Positions 1 through 8,260 of a stretch of DNA of 39,076 bases are shown here, one piece after another. Each line of letters starts with the position of its first letter. Within the stretch, counting starts at the first letter, position 1. The notes under the pieces were generated by a model. That model was not told the DNA's origin. It was given only the letters and a program-made list of their open reading frames with translations, and did not search any database. The position numbers were made by a program, and so were the translations under genes. Source of the stretch: Granulosicoccaceae bacterium (GTDB taxonomy: Bacteria; Pseudomonadota; Gammaproteobacteria; Granulosicoccales; Granulosicoccaceae); assembly GCA_020629835.1 (NCBI GenBank), contig JAHDCO010000021.1, positions 21,926 to 61,001 on the forward strand, read 5' to 3'.

Positions 1-780
1 TCATGGGGTATTCGGGCGGTTAAAAAAGCCGAGTCGTAGACCGGCGTGGATCGCAACCGGAACGTCTTCGTCACTACCCAATGTGCCTTCAATAAACAAA
101 GACAACAATCGATAACGGTATAGTAGACCTGCGGAGACGCTGGCTGAAAAAGGAACCGTGCGGCTATTGGAGATTTCTCGCCCACCGGTGGTCGCAATGA
201 TCTCACCATCGCTACTGCGTTTTACATTTGCTGCAAAGTAGGGTTTTACATTGGTGGTGGACCAAGCTTTGTATTCAGTTAGTAAACTAAGCTCAACGGC
301 GCGCTGATTACGTTCAAGGTTGACTCGACTTGCGCCTGACACAATAAGCGAATCCTCTTGTTTTTCAGCAGTCAACGATCGAAGCCCGATAGTCCAATGG
401 TATCGATCCGTTTCCGCTAATTGGTAATACAGACCCCAGGTGATTCCGTCACCCGACAGTTCTACATCGCCATTGACTGCGATGGAATCCGATGTTGATT
501 TGTGATTCTGTAAGCCGATAGTAAACAACAGCCGTTGACTCGTTTTCCCTTCAATAAAACCGTACGTTTGGCTAGTGTCCGACGCGGCTGATCCGGCTAA
601 ACCAACAGCTAGTCCGGGTAGGCTGCTCAAGTTAGCGGGACGTCCGTGCGGAGTTACGTCTGCTCTAACGTCTGCGCCGATATAAGCAGACAGACCGACA
701 GCGACTACACTTTTCAGCAAGAGCGGGAATAGGACCGAATCAGCTGCAACGCCAGGCGCGGTGTCTTTTAATAGTGGCAT
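1..780 (-). CDS. Putative outer-membrane beta-barrel protein, function unknown
   Basis: I do not recognise a named family. After a hydrophobic N-terminal stretch that could be a signal segment, the protein is rich in alternating polar and hydrophobic residues with many aromatic and glycine positions. It shows repeated strand-like segments (for example GITWGLYYQLAE, PYFAANVKRSS, ASVSAGLLYRYR, AIHAGLRLGFF), as in small outer-membrane barrels. I chose the ATG at 780 (259 codons before the stop) because AGGA lies 11 bases upstream; a GTG at 849 would add 23 residues and has no clear ribosome site. The gene is divergent from the membrane-protein gene at 917. Barrel topology is inferred from the pattern only. 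Confidence 0.5.
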   Translation of the reverse strand: MPLLKDTAPGVAADSVLFPLLLKSVVAVGLSAYIGADVRADVTPHGRPANLSSLPGLAVGLAGSAASDTSQTYGFIEGKTSQRLLFTIGLQNHKSTSDSIAVNGDVELSGDGITWGLYYQLAETDRYHWTIGLRSLTAEKQEDSLIVSGASRVNLERNQRAVELSLLTEYKAWSTTNVKPYFAANVKRSSDGEIIATTGGREISNSRTVPFSASVSAGLLYRYRLLSLFIEGTLGSDEDVPVAIHAGLRLGFFNRPNTP

Positions 781-916
781 GCTGGTATCGATCCTGAATA
801 GTGGGTGTAAAAACGCTTTACGCTTACGGTTTGTATTTACGTACAACACGCAAAAGGTTTGTGTGAATAAGAAAGGTAACGGTCTGCCATCTTAATAATA
901 GGAGAGCTTTGTCGCT

Positions 917-1891
917 GTGTATAAATACCGATTACATCAAGCGAGTTATCAGACTTACGCAGTGCACTTGCTTGCCATTTGTTTATTACTGGGTGCACTT
1001 TACTACCTCGGATTTCGTCCACTATCGGCACAGCCCTGGCCGTTAGCTCAGCTGGGTTTTGAACTGCATTGGAATGATTCCGTGACCCACGGTAGCTTTC
1101 CTTCATTGGCGCATGCACTTGCAACGTTTATCGCGATATTGGCGTGGCTGCGCGTGACAGGTGCATCGAATGCAGCAACGCTTCTGTGGGTAGCGGCTAC
1201 CTTATTCATGCTTCTCGCAGGCGAATGGTTCCTGGGTACGTTTTCAATTGTTGATGCGTTGATGGTTCTTCTCGCCTTGCCGATGGCACGTTTCTTAACC
1301 AACCGTGGGTTACCTCTTGTAAAAACAAACCATGTAGTGGTTTACAAAAAAGGAGTTATCTCTTGCATCCTGTCGTTTTTTTCTCTGTTAAGCGTGGCTT
1401 GCTATTACGATGGTTACGGACTGGGTGAGTGTGCGCGATACGATAATGAGGGTAACTGTGTAGAACGGGTGATCTATGCTGACCCCGTGTACATGAGCTA
1501 CAACGAGTTACGTTCATCGGTTCGGCAAGAGGCGGTGAGGCCCCTGGATGATGTGGGGCGCATTTATGCGTACGAAAACTACTTATTTATCAATGAAAGA
1601 AATAAGGGCATTCATGTATTTGATAATGCGGATGCTTTTAATCCAAAACCACTTAGCTTTATTGCGATCCCCGGAAATTTAGACATTGAGATCCGTGGGG
1701 ACCGTTTGTACGCCGACAGCTTCATCGATTTAATCACCCTGGATGTATCGAACACCGCTGAGGTGAGTGTGATTGATCGGCAGCAAGATGTATTTATCTG
1801 GGATGCAGAACAAAATATTCCTTACAACGTTCGATTGAATTTTTCGCAAATTGATCGAACGCAGGGTGTTGTTATTGGCTACCAGGAGTGA
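917..1891 (+). CDS. Membrane protein fused to a lipoprotein-like, propeller-repeat C-terminal region
   Basis: The 324-residue frame has two unlike halves. Residues 1-130 hold about four hydrophobic helices (near 14-33, 64-80, 86-104, 109-127) with a GSFPSLAHALAT segment seen in some small uncharacterised membrane proteins. Residues 141-162 (VVYKKGVISC to SVAC) look exactly like a lipoprotein signal peptide ending at Cys162. The rest contains LVIVD-like propeller segments (ENYLFINERNKGIHVFDN, GDRLYADSFIDLITLDV). The start is a GTG at 917 with AGGAG about 12 bases upstream. A second product could start at the in-frame GTG at 1337, making a separate lipoprotein. The stop overlaps the ribosome site of the next gene, so the two are likely cotranscribed. 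Function unknown. Confidence 0.6.
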   Translation: MYKYRLHQASYQTYAVHLLAICLLLGALYYLGFRPLSAQPWPLAQLGFELHWNDSVTHGSFPSLAHALATFIAILAWLRVTGASNAATLLWVAATLFMLLAGEWFLGTFSIVDALMVLLALPMARFLTNRGLPLVKTNHVVVYKKGVISCILSFFSLLSVACYYDGYGLGECARYDNEGNCVERVIYADPVYMSYNELRSSVRQEAVRPLDDVGRIYAYENYLFINERNKGIHVFDNADAFNPKPLSFIAIPGNLDIEIRGDRLYADSFIDLITLDVSNTAEVSVIDRQQDVFIWDAEQNIPYNVRLNFSQIDRTQGVVIGYQE

Positions 1892-1896
1892 GGCAG

Positions 1897-2706
1897 ATGA
1901 AAAACTCAGCTTTTTATCATAAGAAGACAGCTCACCTTATCGCGGTACTGTCGCTCGTTGGTCTGCTCGTAGCTTGCGAAGAATCTGGTGGTTCCGCGGG
2001 TGGCAGTGGTACGTCGGCACCTCAAGGCCAACGCGGATCAACTGCGCGAATGGCATTAGTGGATGATTATTTGTACGCCATTAGTGGAGACACCATTCAG
2101 TTGTTCGACGTTGGTGATGGCGACAGCCCGCAAGCGTGGACGACAGTGCGAGTGGACTTCGGCATCGAGACCTTGTTTCCCTACGGCGATTACTTATTGG
2201 TGGGCGGAGAGCGTGGTGTGTACATACTGGACAACACCGACCGCGCATCGCCCACGCAGGTGGGCGAGTTCACGCACGCCGAAGCTCAGGATCCGGTGGT
2301 GGCTAACAACGACTTGGCTTATGTAACGTTAAGCCGAGACCCAGCGACCTTTCCTGGCCAGGAAAACATTGATCGGTTGGATGTGGTGGATATTTCCGAC
2401 GTAACCAACCCGACGTTAATCCATACCGTAAACCTAAGCGGCCCTCGCGGACTGACGGTGGATGGAGATCGATTGCATGTGTGTGATGGGGTCAGTGGGC
2501 TCAAAACCTTTTCGTTGGAAAACCCGCGAGAACCAACCTTGTTATTTTCTTTACCCAATGATGAATGCAATGATGTGCTTATGGTTAACGGCAATCTGGT
2601 AGCGGTAGGGGATACCGGCGTTTCGCAGTACGATGTAACATTGGGCCGCCCTGCCAAGATCAGTGAGATTATTCGGCAGTCCGTAATTTATGTGGTCGAT
2701 CCATAA
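1897..2706 (+). CDS. Lipoprotein with LVIVD/beta-propeller-like repeats
   Basis: The 269-residue product starts with a lipoprotein signal peptide: KK in the n-region, a hydrophobic core, and lipobox LVAC with the modified cysteine at residue 27, followed by a Gly/Ser-rich linker. The remainder repeats a pattern of the type DDYLYAISGDTIQLFDVGD, GDYLLVGGERGVYILDN, GDRLHVCDGVSGLKTFSLEN and NGNLVAVGDTGVSQYDV, typical of LVIVD-repeat propeller proteins (COG5276-like). Glu at position +2 after Cys does not give the inner-membrane Asp signal, so the outer membrane is likely. I chose the ATG at 1897 because AGGAG at 1884-1888 is correctly spaced; a GTG at 1888 also exists. It follows the upstream gene directly and shares its repeat type. 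Ligand unknown. Confidence 0.7.
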   Translation: MKNSAFYHKKTAHLIAVLSLVGLLVACEESGGSAGGSGTSAPQGQRGSTARMALVDDYLYAISGDTIQLFDVGDGDSPQAWTTVRVDFGIETLFPYGDYLLVGGERGVYILDNTDRASPTQVGEFTHAEAQDPVVANNDLAYVTLSRDPATFPGQENIDRLDVVDISDVTNPTLIHTVNLSGPRGLTVDGDRLHVCDGVSGLKTFSLENPREPTLLFSLPNDECNDVLMVNGNLVAVGDTGVSQYDVTLGRPAKISEIIRQSVIYVVDP

Positions 2707-2735
2707 CGTAAACCACTCATCGGCATGGGGTGTTA

Positions 2736-3230
2736 ATGACAAGTATTGAAAACTACCGGGCCGAACACATCAATGCCGATTGGGTCGCGACTGACGAAGC
2801 GACACTACTGTTTGTTGTAGATTCGGGTCGAGTGCTTTTGATTCGCAAAAAACGCGGTCTGGGTGCGGGCAAAATAAACGGACCCGGTGGTAAGCGTGAT
2901 GGCCAGGAAACACTGCAAGCCTGCGCTCATCGGGAAATTTACGAGGAGTTGTGTATTACGGTAACCGAATCGCACTACCGGGGCCGGTTACGTTTTCAGT
3001 TTATTGATGGATACGCTCTTGATGTGTCGGTGTTTGTTGCCACTGACTATCAGGGCCAGCCAACAGAAACCGAAGAGGCTGTGCCTCTATGGTTTGCGCT
3101 GGACGACATACCGTTTGACGAGATGTGGGAGGACGATCGGCTCTGGCTCCCCGGTGTGATAAAAGGGGCCAGCGTGGATGGACGATTCGTCTTTGACGGA
3201 GATAAACTGCTTAATTACGTTCTAACGTGA
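2736..3230 (+). CDS. Nudix hydrolase, MTH1/MutT-like oxidised purine nucleoside triphosphatase
   Basis: The 164-residue protein carries a Nudix box at residues 52-74: G52-x5-E58-x7-REIYEE-x-C-I, with the usual glycine replaced by Cys73. Around it are features of the MTH1 (NUDT1) group: RKKRGLGAGKINGPGGK before the box and a C-terminal IPFDEMWEDDRLWLP segment, close to the substrate-discriminating region of MTH1. The expected reaction is hydrolysis of 8-oxo-dGTP or 2-hydroxy-dATP type nucleotides to monophosphates, sanitising the nucleotide pool; this is family inference. ATG 2736 is preceded by GGGG; a GTG at 2730 is a slightly longer alternative. It is convergent with the bicupin gene at 3269. 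Confidence 0.85.
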   Translation: MTSIENYRAEHINADWVATDEATLLFVVDSGRVLLIRKKRGLGAGKINGPGGKRDGQETLQACAHREIYEELCITVTESHYRGRLRFQFIDGYALDVSVFVATDYQGQPTETEEAVPLWFALDDIPFDEMWEDDRLWLPGVIKGASVDGRFVFDGDKLLNYVLT

Positions 3231-3268
3231 TGTGATGACTTCACAACGGCTTACCTAACATGATGACG

Positions 3269-4243
3269 TCAGCGTTGATCGGCTGACCACGTTGGCCCGG
3301 CCGGGTCGTCATTACCGATCACACGGTACAAACTGGCTTCTCCAGTCATACTGGGTTCCAGCGAATACCGGGAACCCGGTGGTAGCGCACAGGTATCGCC
3401 GGGGTTCAGTACAGTGGTCACGCCGTCCCAGTGAAGTTTCCAATGCCCGCGCATTGGCATCAGAATTTCGTGATACTCCGTGGTTTGTTCTGTGGTGTCT
3501 AACGAACCTCGTGTTAGAAACTGCATATCAAAGCCTGGCTTATCTTTGAGTAGTGCGTGTTCGCCAATGACGTTAGCTGGCTTGCCTCGAGCCATCGCCA
3601 TTAGGTCCCAATAGCGTGCAACGTGATTGGGCAGCACCTCATCAACTGACGGTTCCGGGATGGTGCTGAGTTCTTTTTCGCTCAGCAACGGCATGGGATT
3701 CACACCATCGGGCAGTTTTTCACCTTTTTTAGAATCGTATAAACGACCGGTTTCAGCCAATACCAGTCCGTGCTCTGCAGCGTCGGTGATGACCTGCGGT
3801 GCCCATGTGACACCCCCACCGGCGTCGTCGCCGCCCAACACCGCCATGATCATGCCGTAGTCGGTACCGATGTTTTCAAACCCACGAAAAATGCCGGTTG
3901 GAATATTGAAAATATCACCTTCGTCTAGTACCACTTCGCCGGCATCCCCATAGCGGCCCCAGAAGAAACGCCACCGACCTTTTAAGACAAAGAAGACTTC
4001 TGCCGTCGTGTGGCTGTGTAATGAGTTACGGCATCGAGGCGGTTGACCGGCAGCGCCAATGTTAAAACCCGGGGTATCTTGAATGTGAACGTGTTGATCC
4101 GCGCTTTCAGAAACACCACCTCCCAATATCGTAAAGTTTTCTTTCTGATCAGAGCCTGGCGTATGAGCATCGATAAAAGCGGTGCGACAGGGTTGCAAGT
4201 CACCGTAGCGGACGATTCTAGATTCTATGTTCAAGGTGTTCAT
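3269..4243 (-). CDS. Bicupin protein of the LacI-controlled catabolic operon
   Basis: The 324-residue protein has two cupin folds. In the first (residues about 70-130) motif 1 is present as H76-S-H78-xxx-E82 followed by a glycine, so three metal ligands are in place; in motif 2 (GDIFNIPTGIFRGFEN) the usual His is Arg120. The second cupin (about 245-315) has YHEILMPMRGHW and GDTCALPPGSRY and looks metal-free. Such bicupins include dioxygenases, isomerases and non-enzymatic sugar-binding proteins, and I cannot choose among them. It is the last gene of the operon, 14 bases after the repressor gene and without an evident ribosome site, so translation may be coupled. Its position suggests a role in converting the imported substrate. 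Confidence 0.75.
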   Translation of the reverse strand: MNTLNIESRIVRYGDLQPCRTAFIDAHTPGSDQKENFTILGGGVSESADQHVHIQDTPGFNIGAAGQPPRCRNSLHSHTTAEVFFVLKGRWRFFWGRYGDAGEVVLDEGDIFNIPTGIFRGFENIGTDYGMIMAVLGGDDAGGGVTWAPQVITDAAEHGLVLAETGRLYDSKKGEKLPDGVNPMPLLSEKELSTIPEPSVDEVLPNHVARYWDLMAMARGKPANVIGEHALLKDKPGFDMQFLTRGSLDTTEQTTEYHEILMPMRGHWKLHWDGVTTVLNPGDTCALPPGSRYSLEPSMTGEASLYRVIGNDDPAGPTWSADQR

Positions 4244-4257
4244 CGGTGAGGTTGCGC

Positions 4258-5280
4258 TTAGGCGGATGTTGTTTGGTTATTGGGGGCTGTGGAGTTGCGC
4301 ACGATTAAGGGGGCGTCGATCTTGATTTGCAAGGGCTCCAGGGCCTCTCCTTCAATTTGTGCAACGATAATCTCTACGGTTTTGGATACCATCTGATTAG
4401 CACGCTGGCGAACGGTGGTCAGGCTATACGCGGGCCAGCTTGCGATGGGTACATCATCGTATCCCACAATCGATACATCGCCGGGTATGGATAAGCTCAT
4501 TTCATGTCTTAAGGTATCCATAACACTGAATGCCATATGATCATTGGCGACAAAGATTGCGTCTGGCAAACCCTGTTCAACCAGTTGTCGGGTAGCCACA
4601 GCCGCACCTTCGTGTGTGAAATTACCTACCGCACGACCGAAGCATTGCATGTTGTGTTTCGTTAGCGCGGCGTTAAAACCTGCTTCACGATCAAACTGCG
4701 TGGATGCATACTCCCAGCCGGCTATGTAGCTTATGCGTTTATGACCCAACGATAAAAGATACTCGGCAACGGTATAACCGCCCGCGTAATTATCAGAAGT
4801 CACAGAAAATCGGGTTTTGTCGTTTTGTTCTCGATTGAAAAACACGATGGGGACACCCAATCGCTGACAGCGCTCAGCTAACTTTGCTGACATCGATACT
4901 GAGGCGGCGATAATGCCTTCCACTCGATAGTCCAGCATCTCATCCACGATATTGTCGACATTGCTGGCGTCTTTGCCTGCCATAAAAACCAGTAAGTGAT
5001 ACCCCTGGTCCTGCAGCACACTCGACAAGCGCTCAAGTGCATCGGGGTAGAACTGATTGTCCAGGTACGCAACCAGTAAACCAATGATGCGGCTTTTCCC
5101 GGATACCATGGCCCGGGCCAGAACGTTCGGCCGATAACCGAGCTCACTGGCTGCTTTGCGTACCTTTTCTGCCGTTTGTTTTGAAGCTGACGCACCTGGC
5201 GTGAATACGCGGCTTACCGCCGACTGGCTAACACCAGCTAAGCGCGCCACTTCCACTGAGGTGATCTTTGACTCGGGCAT
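4258..5280 (-). CDS. LacI-family transcriptional repressor
   Basis: The 340-residue protein has the classic LacI layout. The DNA-binding helix-turn-helix lies at residues 6-27 (TSVEVARLAGVSQSAVSRVF) and is followed by a hinge (LGYRPNVLARAMVSGKS) with the Leu-Ala-Arg that inserts in a central CpG in this family. A periplasmic-binding-protein-like sugar domain starts at about residue 60. Landmarks include FFNREQ, VFVANDHMAF and VSIVGYDDVP. The start codon overlaps the stop of the SDR gene (TGATG), so it lies inside the operon. The likely operator is the palindrome at 11792-11807, giving autoregulation. The effector is probably the imported compound or a breakdown product. Confidence 0.93.
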   Translation of the reverse strand: MPESKITSVEVARLAGVSQSAVSRVFTPGASASKQTAEKVRKAASELGYRPNVLARAMVSGKSRIIGLLVAYLDNQFYPDALERLSSVLQDQGYHLLVFMAGKDASNVDNIVDEMLDYRVEGIIAASVSMSAKLAERCQRLGVPIVFFNREQNDKTRFSVTSDNYAGGYTVAEYLLSLGHKRISYIAGWEYASTQFDREAGFNAALTKHNMQCFGRAVGNFTHEGAAVATRQLVEQGLPDAIFVANDHMAFSVMDTLRHEMSLSIPGDVSIVGYDDVPIASWPAYSLTTVRQRANQMVSKTVEIIVAQIEGEALEPLQIKIDAPLIVRNSTAPNNQTTSA

Positions 5281-6044
5281 CAGTGCGCTGTCCAGCCGCC
5301 ATCAACCAACAAGGAAGTGCCCGTTATCATGGCAGACGCATCGGATGCCAGGAAGACGACAGGGCCCATCAAGTCTTCAACTTCCGCCGCTCGATTCAGC
5401 TGAATGTAATCGAGAATCCATTGGCGCTTTGTTGGGTTATCAAACGTAACTTTGGAAAGTTCTGTAAGCACGAAGGTAGGGCAGATGGTGTTGACGCGGA
5501 TATTGGCCGCACCCCACTCGATAGCCATGGCTTTGGTGAATCCTTCAACCGCATGCTTTGTGGCGCAATACACAGCTCGTTCCGGTCCGCCTACATGGGC
5601 CATTTGCGATGAGATATTGATCAGCGAACCGGGTTTACCGGCGGCCAGTAATCCTTTTGCCACCGCTTGAGTTAGAAAATACGCAGCCTTCACGTTGACG
5701 TTGGTAACCGAATCGTAGTCGGCAATTGTGGTGTCTGTGGTTGCGCTGTGTTTTGCTAACCCGGCTGAATTCACGAGGATGTCAAAGGGCCCATGCTTCT
5801 CAACGGCATCCGCCGTGTTTTCCAGATCACTGATGTCCAGCGTTAACGCTTCAGCCGCATAACCTGCTTGTGTCAGCGCGTCTACCAGACTGGTTAAGCT
5901 TTCAGTTCTGCGTGCAGCCACCACCACATGCGCGCCAGCCTCAGCCAGTGCGACGGCGGCTCCGAGTCCAATGCCAGACGATGCGCCGACGACAAGAGCC
6001 GTCTTTCCAGTCAAATTGAATGATGGCGTTACGGGCAGTTGCAT
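5280..6044 (-). CDS. SDR-family NAD(P)-dependent alcohol dehydrogenase
   Basis: A complete classical short-chain dehydrogenase of 254 residues. It has a nucleotide-binding GASSGIG at 20-26, NSAG near 92-95, catalytic Ser145/Ser146 (NISS), and YxxxK as Tyr159-Lys163 (YCATK). The C-terminal segment GTSLLVDGGW is typical of gluconate- and polyol-type SDRs. It probably oxidises a secondary hydroxyl of the imported substrate. The gene sits five bases after the HisD-like gene and overlaps the repressor gene by one base, so all are one transcript. In characterised sulfopropanediol pathways, other dehydrogenases work alongside HpsN, but the sequence alone does not prove that role here. Confidence 0.9.
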   Translation of the reverse strand: MQLPVTPSFNLTGKTALVVGASSGIGLGAAVALAEAGAHVVVAARRTESLTSLVDALTQAGYAAEALTLDISDLENTADAVEKHGPFDILVNSAGLAKHSATTDTTIADYDSVTNVNVKAAYFLTQAVAKGLLAAGKPGSLINISSQMAHVGGPERAVYCATKHAVEGFTKAMAIEWGAANIRVNTICPTFVLTELSKVTFDNPTKRQWILDYIQLNRAAEVEDLMGPVVFLASDASAMITGTSLLVDGGWTAH

Positions 6045-6049
6045 AGTAG

Positions 6050-7360
6050 TTAGCGTGCCGCTTCCCCGTAAGGCACATTCTTTTTACCGAAGCGCCTCAC
6101 TCGAACATTGCACTGTTCTGCGTGACCGACAAAACCTTCCAGCATGCACAGCCTGGAACCGTATTCACCAATCGTGGTTGCGGCTTCATCGGTGGTCACT
6201 TTCTGGTAGGAGTGAGTCTTTAAAAATTTACCCACCCACAGGCCGCCGGTGTAGCGGCCGGCTTTTTTGGTTGGCAGCGTATGGTTCGTACCTATAACTT
6301 TGTCGCCATTGGCGACGTTGGTTCTGGCACCCAGGAACAGTGCGCCGTAACAGGTCATATTTTCCAGGAACCAATCATCGCGGTCCGTCATAACCTGCAC
6401 GTGCTCCGAGGCGATATCGTCAGCCACAGCCAGCATTTCATCATAAGTGTCACAGACGATCACTTCACCGTAATCGCGCCAGCTGACGGAGGCAGTGTCT
6501 GCCGTGGGCAGTACCGTCAGTAGTCGATCGATTTCAGCCAGCGTTTCTTCTGCTAACGTTTTTGAATTGGTCAGCAGCACAGCCGGGCTGTTGTAGCCGT
6601 GTTCCGCCTGACCCAGTAAATCGGTCGCGCAGATTTCGGCATCAACGGTTTCATCGGCGATCACCATGGTTTCTGTGGGGCCTGCAAACAAATCGATACC
6701 CACCCGACCAAACAACTGGCGTTTGGCTTCTGCAACAAACGCATTGCCAGGGCCCACCAGTAAATGCACCGGATCGATGGTTTCGGTGCCAATGGCCATG
6801 GCACCGACAGCCTGGATACCACCGAGCACATAGATTTCATGAGCGCCGCCCAAGTGCATTGCGGCGATAACGGCAGGATTAGGTTCACCATTAAACGGTG
6901 GAGTGCAGGCCACAATGCGTGGCACGCCCGCGACTGCCGCGGTAGCCACGGACATGTGTGCAGAAGCTACCATCGGAAACTTACCCCCGGGTACGTAACA
7001 ACCCACCGATTGAACTGGGATGTTCTTATGACCCAGGATGACCCCAGGCAGTGTTTCTACCTCGATGTCGAGCATGCTATCGCGCTGAGCCTGGGCAAAG
7101 TTCTTTACTTGCTCCTGCGCAAACACCAAATCCGCCATATCGCGTTCGCTAACTTTCGCGATGATGTTTTGAATTTCATCATCGGTTAAGCGATAAGACT
7201 CTCGATCGTAGTTGTCAAACTTTACGGCCAATTCGTGAACGGCTTTGTCACCGTTTTGTTCGATATTCTTCAGCGTGTCAGCAACCACTGATGCGGTCTG
7301 CGCATCATCTTCTGCTCTGTCGGCTTCGGGCTTGCCACGCTTTAGATATTCAATAGCCAT
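6050..7360 (-). CDS. Histidinol-dehydrogenase-family enzyme, HpsN-like (sulfopropanediol 3-dehydrogenase type)
   Basis: The 436-residue protein has all catalytic features of the HisD fold. Predicted zinc ligands are Gln251, His254 (QAEHGYNSP), Asp353 ([13 protein letters not shown]) and His413 (EGFVGHAEQ); the catalytic pair is Glu319-His320 (ASEH). Enzymes of this fold oxidise a primary alcohol to a carboxylate in two NAD-dependent steps. The start MAIEYLKR, the [10 protein letters not shown] segment and the context argue for the HpsN-like branch rather than histidine synthesis: no other his gene is present, and it lies within an ABC-importer operon. HpsN acts on 2,3-dihydroxypropane-1-sulfonate, but other polyols are possible. 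The ATG at 7360 has GAGG about 12 bases upstream. Substrate identity is inference. Confidence 0.82.
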   Translation of the reverse strand: MAIEYLKRGKPEADRAEDDAQTASVVADTLKNIEQNGDKAVHELAVKFDNYDRESYRLTDDEIQNIIAKVSERDMADLVFAQEQVKNFAQAQRDSMLDIEVETLPGVILGHKNIPVQSVGCYVPGGKFPMVASAHMSVATAAVAGVPRIVACTPPFNGEPNPAVIAAMHLGGAHEIYVLGGIQAVGAMAIGTETIDPVHLLVGPGNAFVAEAKRQLFGRVGIDLFAGPTETMVIADETVDAEICATDLLGQAEHGYNSPAVLLTNSKTLAEETLAEIDRLLTVLPTADTASVSWRDYGEVIVCDTYDEMLAVADDIASEHVQVMTDRDDWFLENMTCYGALFLGARTNVANGDKVIGTNHTLPTKKAGRYTGGLWVGKFLKTHSYQKVTTDEAATTIGEYGSRLCMLEGFVGHAEQCNVRVRRFGKKNVPYGEAAR

Positions 7361-7378
7361 AAAAATATGAACCTCGGA

Positions 7379-8260
7379 TTAACCTTTGACCGCGCCTTGA
7401 GTCAGGCCGGAAACAATTTGACGTTGAAAGAACATGACCAATACGAACAATGGGGCGGTTGCAGAAACTACCGCCGCGACTGCAAACATCACGTTACCTT
7501 CGGTTTGTGTGGTGCCTAAAAAGCTTGCGATTTTTGGAACCATGGTTTGGTTCTCTTTCGACAGCAACATCGACGTGACAGCAAAGTCGTTATAAGCCAG
7601 TAAGAAACTGAATAGGCCTGTTGTTATAACCCCCGGCCACATGACAGGAATGATGACGTGTCTGAACGCCTGGAATTGGGAACAGCCATCCACCTTCGCG
7701 CTTTCATCCAATTCTTTGGGGATCTTTTGGAAGAAGCTATGCAGCATCCACAAAGTAAACGGTTGATTGATGGCAACTAACACGATAATGGTGGTGGGCA
7801 AAATACCCCACAGGTTCCACTCAAAGAAAGGCAGCAGATAGCCAGACACTAGAGTGATCGGTGGCATCGCCCGAAAGATAAGCGCTGCAATCAGCAGCCA
7901 GAATGTGTACCGAAAACCTGAGCGTGATAGCGCGTACCCGCCTAAGGTGCCAAACGTTAAAGAGATGGTCACCACAAAGAAACATACGATGAATGTATTC
8001 AATACGGCACGCCAAAATTCTTCCTGAACCCAGGCGCCTTCATAACCGTTAGTGGTGAATGCCGAACCATGTTCGGCCACCGTGCGAGCACCGGTCAGCG
8101 CGTTGCGCCAATCGGCTTTGGAAAAGAAATCCAACTCAACTTTGAAAGAACCCCACAGTGTCCAAAAAAATGGAAACGCTGCCAGTATCAACCAAACAAT
8201 AATGAAGATTGAAGACGCAAGGCGCAGCATCGGTGGCTGCTTGAAGGCTTTGGCTGACAT
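7379..8260 (-). CDS. ABC transporter permease, CUT1 (MalG-like)
   Basis: The 293-residue inner-membrane protein has about six hydrophobic helices, the first at roughly residues 14-32. The cytoplasmic EAA loop is clear as ELDESAKVDGCSQFQAFRHVIIPVMWPG, the contact for the ATPase. Length and the periplasmic segment after helix 1 fit the MalG/UgpE half of a carbohydrate importer of the CUT1 class. Its start codon overlaps the stop of the partner permease by one base (TAATG), so the two are translationally coupled. It works with the partner permease, the ATPase at 10713-11765 and the binding protein at 9382-10605. Confidence 0.92.
   Translation of the reverse strand: MSAKAFKQPPMLRLASSIFIIVWLILAAFPFFWTLWGSFKVELDFFSKADWRNALTGARTVAEHGSAFTTNGYEGAWVQEEFWRAVLNTFIVCFFVVTISLTFGTLGGYALSRSGFRYTFWLLIAALIFRAMPPITLVSGYLLPFFEWNLWGILPTTIIVLVAINQPFTLWMLHSFFQKIPKELDESAKVDGCSQFQAFRHVIIPVMWPGVITTGLFSFLLAYNDFAVTSMLLSKENQTMVPKIASFLGTTQTEGNVMFAVAAVVSATAPLFVLVMFFQRQIVSGLTQGAVKG

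Noticed and set aside
3231-3268. Possible bidirectional terminator between the Nudix and bicupin genes
   Set aside because: Only a four-pair stem can be formed and there is no T run in either direction.
6050-7360. Histidine biosynthesis hisD
   Set aside because: There are no other his genes, and the gene is embedded in a transporter-dehydrogenase-LacI operon; the HpsN-like reading fits better.
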